In this document: piece by piece, positions 7,634 to 13,230 of the stretch | Position numbering within the stretch: position 1 is the first letter of the stretch | Layout: each line of letters opens with the position of its first letter | NCBI GenBank assembly: GCA_009786045.1 | Contig: WQTY01000018.1 | Span: 1 to 13,248 of the forward strand | Length of the DNA stretch: 13,248 nt | Reading direction: 5' to 3' | DNA from: Pseudomonadota bacterium | GTDB taxonomy: Bacteria; Myxococcota_A; Bradymonadia; UBA4248 | The notes under the pieces: model-generated | Database searches by the model: none | What the model was told of the DNA's origin: nothing | Seen by the model: the letters and a program-made list of their open reading frames with translations, nothing else | Made by a program: the position numbers and the translations under genes

Positions 7634-8212
7634 ATGGCGATTAGTTTACAGAAAGGTCAGAAAGTTGACTTGACGAAGGGCAATGCCAATTTGTCCAAAA
7701 TTTTTGTTGGTCTTGGCTGGGACACGAACAAGTATGACGGTGGTTACGATTTCGATCTTGATGCTTCTGCATTTTTATTAGGTGCATCCGGGAAAGTGCA
7801 GAGGGATGAGGATTTCGTATTCTACGGCAATCTGGCTCATTTGAGCGGCTCTGTCGAACATACGGGTGATAATCTTACAGGTGATGGCGAAGGTGATGAT
7901 GAGGTGATCAACATCGACCTGTCGCTCGTTCCGGCGAATATTGCAAAAATTGTTATTACTGTTACCATTCACGAAGCCAGACCACGCGGGCAAAATTTTG
8001 GTCTGGTGTCCAATGCTTATATTCGCGTCGTAGACGCAGTAAATGGTTCAGAACTCATCCATTATGATCTGGGAGAAGATTTCTCTATTGAAACCGCCAT
8101 CGTTGTGGCTGAGTTTTACCGCCATAACGGTGAATGGAAATTTGGCGCAATCGGAAGCGGATTCTCCAATGGTCTCTATGCGCTTTGTCAACATTTTGGC
8201 GTCAATGTGTAG
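7634..8212 (+). CDS. terD: TerD-family calcium-binding stress protein (tandem copy 2)
   Basis: This 192-residue protein has every canonical TerD block: [38 protein letters not shown] (40-50), FVFYGNL, the complete acidic loop [13 protein letters not shown] (78-90), NAYIRVVD and [19 protein letters not shown]. Its length equals that of the gene before it, which starts 619 bp upstream. Differences are scattered and mostly conservative, so both copies look functional. GAGGAG (7620-7625) lies 8 bases before ATG 7634, and the gap to the previous stop is 40 bp, consistent with one transcript. It is the last gene of the cluster; I see no clear terminator after it. No TerC, TerB or TerA homologue is visible in the window, so this is not the classical ter operon arrangement. 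Confidence 0.92.
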   Translation: MAISLQKGQKVDLTKGNANLSKIFVGLGWDTNKYDGGYDFDLDASAFLLGASGKVQRDEDFVFYGNLAHLSGSVEHTGDNLTGDGEGDDEVINIDLSLVPANIAKIVITVTIHEARPRGQNFGLVSNAYIRVVDAVNGSELIHYDLGEDFSIETAIVVAEFYRHNGEWKFGAIGSGFSNGLYALCQHFGVNV

Positions 8213-8499
8213 TGCGTTGATGTTTGTGGCGCGGTTTGTTCTTCGCTGAGCATGAGGCCAGGGGGACATTGCTGCACGCCGCCTATGGCCGACAGGGTGA
8301 TAGCGGCGCGCGGCCTTACACCGTCAATGACTTCATCGGTATGATGGCCATTGTCGGCGGTAACGCCATGGCATCAATGGCAGCTGGCAGGCAGGCGAGT
8401 GAAATGTCAGGCTCCCAGTCATATGCCCTGTTGCAAGTCAATGCGTTGGTCTGTTTTCGTACGTGTCTTTTGGATTAAATTAACTTGGAAGCATAAACA

Positions 8500-9273
8500 A
8501 TGCCTGATCTTACATCGCTTTATTTCCCTTTTTTGGGTGTCATGGCAGGGCTTGCTGTCATCGTCTTTATCTCGCTCTTCTTTGTCAATGCCGGCTATGG
8601 GATGTTTCGTACCCCGCAATGGGGACCTTCCGTTCCAACTCGCATTGGCTGGGTCATCATGGAAGCACCCGTTTTCATCTTCATGACGGTACTCTTCCTG
8701 GCTTCGGATCGGACGTACTCAGCCATCTTTCTGATATTTTTCCTGCTCTTTCAGGCACACTATTTCCATCGTGCCTTCATTTTTCCCATGCTCATCCGTA
8801 CATCGCAAAAGATGCCGCTTTCGATCATCGCCATGGCCATTGTTTTCAACGCCTGCAATGTCCTCATGCAGGCCGGGTGGCTCTTCTATGTGGCACCGGA
8901 TGGTCTCTATACGAATGCCTGGTTGACGAGCCCCCAGTTCATCATTGGTGTCATCCTCTTTGTGACAGGCATGGTCATCAATATTCATTCTGATCGCATC
9001 ATTCGGCGGCTGCGAAAACCAGGCGATACCAGTTATCATTTCCCAAAGAAAGGCATGTACCGCTATGTGACGTCAGCCAATTACTTTGGCGAGTGCATCG
9101 AATGGCTTGGCTTTGCCTGCCTGACCTGGTCATGGGGAGGTTTGGTCTTTTTTATCTGGACATTTGCCAACCTCGCACCCAGAGCAAAAAAGCTCAATGC
9201 GCGCTATAAGGAACAGTTCCCTGAAGCGTTTGCTGCCACGAAACCCAAGGCCATCATTCCCTTCATCTTTTAG
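8500..9273 (+). CDS. Steroid 5-alpha-reductase-like membrane enzyme (SRD5A / DUF1295-type)
   Basis: Family members are integral membrane, NADPH-dependent enzymes that reduce the C4-C5 double bond of 3-oxo-4-ene steroids or related enone lipids. The 257-residue product has the family length and about six hydrophobic segments. The C-terminal cofactor region is strikingly conserved: NIHSDRIIRRLRKPGDTSY (161-179), YVTSANYFGECIEW (189-202), and a terminal IPFIF like the eukaryotic enzymes. Glu55 in IMEAP and Tyr88 in HYFHRAFIFP match the positions of Glu57 and Tyr91 that hold the steroid ketone in human SRD5A2. GGAAG (8487-8491) lies 8 bases before the ATG. It follows the Ter cluster by 287 bp and converges on the minus-strand PAAR/DsbA pair, so neighbours do not reveal its substrate. 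A hopanoid, sterol or other polycyclic enone substrate is possible; actual steroid reduction is inference. Confidence 0.85.
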   Translation: MPDLTSLYFPFLGVMAGLAVIVFISLFFVNAGYGMFRTPQWGPSVPTRIGWVIMEAPVFIFMTVLFLASDRTYSAIFLIFFLLFQAHYFHRAFIFPMLIRTSQKMPLSIIAMAIVFNACNVLMQAGWLFYVAPDGLYTNAWLTSPQFIIGVILFVTGMVINIHSDRIIRRLRKPGDTSYHFPKKGMYRYVTSANYFGECIEWLGFACLTWSWGGLVFFIWTFANLAPRAKKLNARYKEQFPEAFAATKPKAIIPFIF

Positions 9274-9284
9274 CACGCTGTTTT

Positions 9285-9371
9285 TCTTTTTTCGTGGGGG
9301 AACACGTTCCCCCCACCCCCCTGCAATACCTTCGTATCGCTTGTGGGTAGAGTGACAATACTTCGCATTGT
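9285..9371. repeat. Interspersed hairpin-bearing repeat, copy A
   Basis: A T-rich tract runs into GTGGGGGAAC, a C-rich block, and CTGCAATACCTTCGTATCGCTTG. The first 50 bp from GTGGGGGAAC through GCTTG match copy B (12828-12877) without gaps at about 39 of 50 positions. Copy A contains the inverted repeat GGGGGAAC-ac-GTTCCCCC (9296-9313) and a hairpin ACAAT-acttcgc-ATTGT (9355-9371). The motif CAATxCTT(x)CGxATxG occurs twice here. It lies in the convergent gap between the reductase gene and the PAAR gene. T-tracts precede rather than follow the strong hairpin, so it is not an ordinary terminator on either strand. Confidence 0.6.
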
Positions 9372-9486
9372 GAGCGGGGGAGGTTACAGCTCCGAGCCCC
9401 TTGGAGGTGCTGGGCCTTCTTCCAAAGTGTACTCGCAGGGGCGGCCTGTATGTCTCTTCCTTTATGTCTGAAAATGCTCTGGCAAC

Positions 9487-9511
9487 AAAAAAAGCCCCGC
9501 CGGGCGGGGCT
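9487..9511 (-). terminator. Rho-independent terminator of the PAAR/poly-DsbA transcript
   Basis: Read on the minus strand, GCCCCGC-ccg-GCGGGGC forms a 7-bp all-GC stem (9510-9494) with an extra flanking A-T pair, followed at once by seven T residues (9493-9487). It sits 22 bp after the PAAR stop codon. On the plus strand the hairpin is followed by TCATCCATTTG, so it should act only for minus-strand transcription. Confidence 0.93.
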
Positions 9512-9532
9512 CATCCATTTGACGGTTTTGAC

Positions 9533-9850
9533 CTAATTGCAATGGACGTTGGGGCTGCCCGTCACCATCTTGCCCGTGCCGCCACAGTGTGCTGTCTTAT
9601 CGCCAAGGCGAACAAGCTTTATGCTGTTAACGAAAACGTTGGGACTGCCCGCATCGGTGTTAAAGGTGTTAGGCCCGCAGCACGCGGCGTGAATGCCGGG
9701 GTCGCCCACGCGAATTGCCGAAAGGCTATTGATAAAGACGTTTGACGAACCGGAAATCGTTGGGCCAATACAGACATGGGCGCAGCCAGGGCAACCATGG
9801 GCATCGCCGGGAACGAGTCCAAGATCACTGAGTCGTACGGATGGTGGCAT
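9533..9850 (-). CDS. PAAR-domain protein, cysteine-rich (type VI secretion spike-tip family)
   Basis: PAAR proteins form the sharp tip on the VgrG spike of type VI secretion systems and bind a metal ion at the apex. The 105 residues show two full copies and one partial copy of the family's strand-turn unit: GSSNVFINSLSAIRVGD (34-50), GSPNVFVNSIKLVRLGD (68-84) and GSPNV (98-102), with HAACCGPNT between, a pattern seen in single-domain PAAR proteins. There is no C-terminal toxin extension. Seven cysteines (20, 23, 27, 57, 58, 89, 104) and five histidines are many for this length. ATG 9850 is chosen over an upstream in-frame ATG at 9916 because GGGGAGGA lies 5 bases before it and the PAAR fold begins just after. 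It lies 94 bp downstream of the poly-DsbA gene and probably shares its transcript. No VgrG or other T6SS gene is in the window. Confidence 0.85.
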   Translation of the reverse strand: MPPSVRLSDLGLVPGDAHGCPGCAHVCIGPTISGSSNVFINSLSAIRVGDPGIHAACCGPNTFNTDAGSPNVFVNSIKLVRLGDKTAHCGGTGKMVTGSPNVHCN

Positions 9851-9855
9851 AAAAA

Positions 9856-9884
9856 TCCTCCCCAAAATGGGGTCTGTCGACCCC
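9856..9884 (-). promoter_or_regulatory. PAAR leader with two mutually exclusive hairpins, one covering the ribosome binding site
   Basis: On the minus-strand RNA the order is GGGGU, six bases, ACCCC, five bases (AUUUU), GGGGAGGA, then five bases to the AUG at 9850. The central CCCC (9872-9869) can pair either with the upstream GGGG (9884-9881, giving a 5-bp stem with flanking U-A) or with the GGGG (9863-9860) that begins the Shine-Dalgarno sequence. The first pairing leaves the ribosome site free and the second hides part of it. This is the geometry of a translational switch, but the stems are only 4-5 bp, so function is uncertain. Confidence 0.35.
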
Positions 9885-9944
9885 GTCAAGCAAACCTCTG
9901 TTGGTGTACTGCGCAAAAACCATGCCGAAGATGGCAGGGTGATG

Positions 9945-12572
9945 CTATTTTCCGGCTTCCTTCAGCGCCTCGTCGATCAGCACCACGAGCCTTTCGAGAG
10001 GCTGCGCGCCTACGACAAGCTTACCGTTAATGAGCATCGAAGGCGTTCCCTTGATACCCACAGCCTGTCCATGTGCCAAATCGGCTTCGACCTGTGCTGT
10101 GAACTTGCCCGAATCCAGTGCAGCATTGAACCTGGCCATATCGAGGCCGATCTCTTTGGCATAGTATTCCAGGTGCTCGCGCTTGAGCGCCTTCTGATTT
10201 TTAAACATCAGCGCATGCATTTCCCAGAATTTCCCTTGCTCGCCAGCTGCCAGCGCCGCTTCCGAAGCAAGCTTGGCATTGGCATGGAAGGGCAGCGGGA
10301 AGTGCTTAAACACGACCCTGACCTTGCCATCATAATCCTTGAGAACCGTCTCAAGCGTGGACTCAATGCGAGTGCAGAAGGGGCATTCGAATTCACTGAA
10401 CAGCACGATGGTGACAGGCGCATCGTCGGCCCCCCTGGCATAGGCACCCTCGATTGGTACGACAATGGGTCCCTCCTGAGCAGGCGCATCACCAGCTGCC
10501 TGGCGAAGGGCGCGCCTGTCCGGCATGGGGTTTGCCGCCGCATCTGCCACCACCTTTGCATAGATCTCGCTCGGTGAGACCCCGCTCTCCAAATACCTTG
10601 CGACGAGACCAAGCTCCCTGTCCACGGCCGCCTGAAATGCCTCAAGGGGCTGTGCACCGCTCATGGGCATACCGTTGAGGAAGAAGTGGGGCGTTCCCTT
10701 GACACCGAGGCTGCTGCCCTGAGCAAAATTCGCCTCTACCTTTTTGGCAATAATCTCGCTGTCCATATTGGCAATAAACTGCGCCTCATTGAGACCAAGT
10801 TTTCTGGCATAACCGATGAGATCGTCGCGCGTCAGCGCCTTGGTGTTCTCAAACAGCATTTTGGCGTAAGGCCAGAACTTGCCCTGCATGCCAGCCGCCT
10901 CGGCGGCCTGGTGTGCAAGCGGGGCATTCTTATGGAACGGCAACGGGTTGTGCTTAAACACCACTCTGATCTTGCCGGGGTTATTGGCGACGAGCTTATC
11001 GACCGTTTCCATGGCCCGTGCGCAGAAAGGACACTCAAAGTCGGTGAACTTAACGAGTACCAGCGGTGCCTCAGGATCGCCGAGCACGGGTGCCCCACTG
11101 ATGTCAACAAAGACCCTGCCTCCCCCTTCTCCATCTGCGCCGGGAGGCAGACGACGTCCCGGGCGGCGGTCACCCCGCGGGCCTCTGTCACGGAATTCAC
11201 CCCTGTCACGGAACTCACCTCGCAGACCTTCACCTCTGATGGCGTCACGCCTGTTCACCCTGGCTTCGGCAAGTTTCTTGTCGATGACGATTTTGAATGC
11301 GTCAAGTGGCTGCGCCCCCGATACACTCTCGCCATTGATGAGGAAGTGCGGCGTTCCCGATATCCCCCTCTCAGCCGCTTCCGCCAAATCCCGATCGATG
11401 GCTGCCACCGTCTCAGGTGAATGCCAATCCTCCTCGAATCTGCGCATATCCAGGCCAATCTTCTTGGCATAACCACGCAAATCCGCTTCGGAAAGATTCT
11501 TCTGGTTCTTGAAAATGATCTCGTGCATTTCCCAGAACTTCCCCTGAAGGCCCGCTGCGTAAGCCGCCTGATGGGCTGACCTGGCCTTCTTGTGGAAAGA
11601 GAGCGGATGATGCGAAAAGACAACGCGCACATCATTGGGGTAGGCAGCCAGAATCTCGTCGATGGTTGGTTCAGCGCGGCTGCAGAATACGCACTCATAG
11701 TCGCTGTAAACGACAATCGTCACGGGAGCATCTTTGGCACCCTTCATAGGACGGCCAAGCTCATCCGTGAGTTTCCCATCCCCGTCGGCCTGCTTGATCA
11801 TATCGGCGATATAATACTTCGCATTCGGCTGTGACAGCAGGAGCTCTACGCGCCTGACCTCAGCATTGACGGCGTCCATGAGCGTGGCGGCGTTGATAAG
11901 GCCGTTGAATTCTACCCGCGTGGCGTTCACAAAAACTGCCGGCGTCGACTGTATGCCAAGCGATGCGCCCAAATCGATGTCGCGCTGTACGGCCTGACGC
12001 ACAGCGGGCGAGTTGAGGTCGTTCTTAAATTGGTCGAGATTCAGGCCAATTTTCGTGGCATAGCCAAGGAGCGCATCCTGCGAGAGGTAAGTTTCCCTCG
12101 TGGCGGCCTGGCGCGAGCCTTCAAAAATGGCGTTGAACATAGGCCAGAATTTCCCCTGAAGGTGTGCCGCCTGAGCGGCCTGTGCCCCCAGCATCGCATC
12201 AGGATGCGACGGCAAAGGGAAAGCCTTGTAAACGACCCGAAGACGATCACCATGGACCTTAAATGCCTTATCGAGAAATTGTGCATATAATTCGCGGGAT
12301 GCCAGGCATTGAAAATCCGTAAAAACGACAACCGTTGCCTCGGCATTGGCATTGCCCTTTGCCGGACTTGAAGCAACCGGCAATTTGCTCGAATCGATGG
12401 TCAGCCGGGCGATTTGCGCTGACACATCCTGAACCGTGTCAATGCCGGCCCGCTGAAGCGTGTAATACCCTGCCCCAAATCCAACGAGACCCGCAAGAAT
12501 AGCCGTTGCTCCAATAATAAACGGTGTGCAGGAACGTGATTCTGACCGTGATTTCGATAAATTAACAACCAT
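9945..12572 (-). CDS. Membrane-anchored protein with four tandem DsbA/thioredoxin-fold domains
   Basis: The 875-residue product has a basic N-terminus and one membrane helix (about 16-38), placing the rest in the periplasm. Four DsbA-like (Thioredoxin_4) domains follow: about 75-240, 277-435, 488-655 and 703-873. Active sites are CLAS (89-92), CVFC (294-297), CPFC (514-517) and CPFC (730-733). Each domain has a cis-proline loop: STP (Pro211), GTP (Pro408), GTP (Pro628) and GTP (Pro844). Domain 1 lacks the resolving cysteine, so it cannot form an intramolecular disulfide and may bind mixed disulfides or be structural. Domains 2-4 share the blocks VRVVFxHxPLxFHxxA and QGKFW and look like internal duplicates. 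A basic Gly/Arg/Asp linker (about 446-486) separates domains 2 and 3. GGAGA lies 5 bases before the ATG. It precedes the cysteine-rich PAAR gene on the same strand. Single-domain DsbA proteins are near 200 residues, so this architecture is large for the family. Confidence 0.88.
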   Translation of the reverse strand: MVVNLSKSRSESRSCTPFIIGATAILAGLVGFGAGYYTLQRAGIDTVQDVSAQIARLTIDSSKLPVASSPAKGNANAEATVVVFTDFQCLASRELYAQFLDKAFKVHGDRLRVVYKAFPLPSHPDAMLGAQAAQAAHLQGKFWPMFNAIFEGSRQAATRETYLSQDALLGYATKIGLNLDQFKNDLNSPAVRQAVQRDIDLGASLGIQSTPAVFVNATRVEFNGLINAATLMDAVNAEVRRVELLLSQPNAKYYIADMIKQADGDGKLTDELGRPMKGAKDAPVTIVVYSDYECVFCSRAEPTIDEILAAYPNDVRVVFSHHPLSFHKKARSAHQAAYAAGLQGKFWEMHEIIFKNQKNLSEADLRGYAKKIGLDMRRFEEDWHSPETVAAIDRDLAEAAERGISGTPHFLINGESVSGAQPLDAFKIVIDKKLAEARVNRRDAIRGEGLRGEFRDRGEFRDRGPRGDRRPGRRLPPGADGEGGGRVFVDISGAPVLGDPEAPLVLVKFTDFECPFCARAMETVDKLVANNPGKIRVVFKHNPLPFHKNAPLAHQAAEAAGMQGKFWPYAKMLFENTKALTRDDLIGYARKLGLNEAQFIANMDSEIIAKKVEANFAQGSSLGVKGTPHFFLNGMPMSGAQPLEAFQAAVDRELGLVARYLESGVSPSEIYAKVVADAAANPMPDRRALRQAAGDAPAQEGPIVVPIEGAYARGADDAPVTIVLFSEFECPFCTRIESTLETVLKDYDGKVRVVFKHFPLPFHANAKLASEAALAAGEQGKFWEMHALMFKNQKALKREHLEYYAKEIGLDMARFNAALDSGKFTAQVEADLAHGQAVGIKGTPSMLINGKLVVGAQPLERLVVLIDEALKEAGK
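11115..11237 (-). repeat. Coding repeat for the Gly/Arg/Asp linker between DsbA domains 2 and 3
   Basis: This segment encodes residues about 446-486. It includes the tandem unit GEFRDR-GEFRDR followed by further RG/DR-rich residues and a glycine-rich end (GADGEGGG). The DNA shows the repeat as two near-identical blocks of GGAATTCACCCCTGTCAC type at about 11193-11220. A strongly charged, disordered spacer is rare inside periplasmic thioredoxin proteins. It may keep two pairs of domains apart, or bind an acidic partner or the cell wall; neither is shown. Confidence 0.55.
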
Positions 12573-12752
12573 ATTTTCTCCTAACCCATTTTCGTTCGAT
12601 GACTTCTGAGCCTGCCGTGCGCTGGCAGTGAGTCACCCTGATGCCATGATGCAAAACAGCCGTACCAAGTTAGCACACTTTTGCCCACACAGACAAGCGG
12701 CCAAACGCGCATCGCTTTGAGGCAGATCATGCGTGTTTTGGGGACGCCCGCT

Positions 12753-12771
12753 ATTGCCCGGGCCGGGCAAT
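12753..12771. repeat. Perfect inverted repeat, 8-bp arms
   Basis: ATTGCCCG-ggc-CGGGCAAT is a perfect inverted repeat with a 3-base loop. It lies 11 bp before the stronger terminator hairpin at 12782. No T-tract follows it on either strand, so it is not itself a terminator. It may be an operator or a further stem of an RNA ending at the terminator. Confidence 0.5.
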
Positions 12772-12781
12772 ACGCGGCGCG

Positions 12782-12827
12782 GGCACGGCTATCTGCCCGG
12801 ACAGATACGCCGTGCCTTTTATTTTTT
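12782..12827 (+). terminator. Orphan plus-strand Rho-independent terminator
   Basis: GGCACGGCTATCTG (12782-12795), a six-base loop, and CAGATA-c-GCCGTGCC (12802-12816) form a 14-bp stem with a single bulged C at 12808. It is followed by TTTTATTTTTT (12817-12827). The T-tract lies only on the plus-strand side. No plus-strand gene lies upstream within the window for over 3 kb, because 9533-12572 is coded on the minus strand. The structure would end either antisense transcription through that gene or a short unannotated RNA starting after about 12580. Confidence 0.75.
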
Positions 12828-12877
12828 GTGGGGGAACTGATTCCCACGAACCCCCTGCAATGCTTACGCATTGCTTG
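12817..12877. repeat. Interspersed hairpin-bearing repeat, copy B
   Basis: A T-rich tract leads into GTGGGGGAAC, a C-rich block and CTGCAATGCTTACGCATTGC. This copy has the same orientation as copy A (9285-9371), and the 50 bp from 12828 to 12877 match it at about 39 positions without gaps. It contains the perfect hairpin GCAATGC-ttac-GCATTGC (12857-12874). Its T-tract doubles as the tail of the terminator just upstream. Two copies 3.5 kb apart suggest a dispersed intergenic element present elsewhere in the genome. Confidence 0.6.
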
Positions 12878-12932
12878 GCTCAGACATCTCTGCCTTCGGA
12901 CAATCAGTTTCTGGCCTTTGGAGTTTTTTGTT

Positions 12933-12970
12933 CCCCTTCTCCCCTTCTCCCCTTCTCCCCTTCTCCCCTC
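12933..12970 (+). repeat. CCCCTTCT tandem repeat, four full units plus a partial one
   Basis: Four exact 8-bp units of CCCCTTCT run from 12933 to 12964, followed by a partial unit CCCCTC. The array is purely C/T on one strand, so it could adopt unusual structures and is prone to slippage. It is not inside any supported gene. Confidence 0.9.
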
Positions 12971-13008
12971 CATGCAATGTCTGGTGCCAGGCCAAAACCG
13001 ATGCACTT

Positions 13009-13033
13009 TGCCACTTTACCCACAGGCGATACG
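13009..13033 (-). repeat. Fragment of the interspersed repeat, opposite orientation
   Basis: The 25 bp here match the reverse complement of 9333-9357 (part of copy A) at 22 positions, sharing TACCCACA and GCGATACG. The match stops abruptly on the right, so this is a partial copy. It indicates that the element is composed of modules that occur separately and in both orientations. Confidence 0.45.
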
Positions 13034-13158
13034 CGCACCCCTCCGTCGATGTCTCCCTCCCCCATAGGCGTTAACTTAATAGTGAATATTTAAGTTTGAT
13101 TTCTCAGAACACCAATAATTCCTTTGCTAATTCGTTATATTGATAGCAGTTCTGCAGC

Positions 13159-13230
13159 TTGAGCTTGAGCTTGAGCTTGAGCTTGAGCTTGAGCTTGAGC
13201 TTGAGCTTGAGCTTGAGCTTGAGCTTGAGC
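13159..13230 (+). repeat. TTGAGC hexanucleotide array, 12 exact units
   Basis: Twelve perfect copies of TTGAGC run without interruption for 72 bp. They are followed by TCATAGCTAG and the 10-bp palindrome AGTAGCTACT (13239-13248) at the window edge. Perfect identity of units points to recent slippage expansion. The plus strand carries in-frame TGA in one reading; the minus strand could read as Leu-Lys, Ala-Gln or poly-Ser, but no ribosome site or longer frame supports coding within the window. It may be the end of a longer array or lie just outside a gene beyond the edge. Confidence 0.95.

Noticed and set aside
8224..8478. Plus-strand open frame of 84 codons between the last terD and the reductase gene
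   Set aside because: It starts with TTG, has no ribosome binding site, and matches no family I know. The 8213-8499 gap otherwise shows nothing recognisable.
9296..9313. GGGGGAAC-ac-GTTCCCCC considered as a terminator for the reductase gene
   Set aside because: The T-tract lies before the hairpin on the plus strand, and an A-tract follows it on the minus strand, so neither orientation fits an intrinsic terminator.
9263..9514. Minus-strand open frame of 83 codons
   Set aside because: It translates the interspersed repeat and runs through the PAAR terminator hairpin, so it is a repeat artefact.
9693..10577. Long plus-strand open frame of 294 codons opposite the PAAR and poly-DsbA genes
   Set aside because: It is antisense to two well-supported genes and shows no family features.
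12581..13006. Minus-strand open frame of 141 codons
   Set aside because: Its similarity to the frame at 9263-9514 comes from the shared repeat, and it also spans the CCCCTTCT array and the orphan terminator. No ribosome site or family match.
13159..13230. TTGAGC array considered as a CRISPR array
   Set aside because: The units are 6 bp and adjacent, with no spacers, and no cas gene is present.
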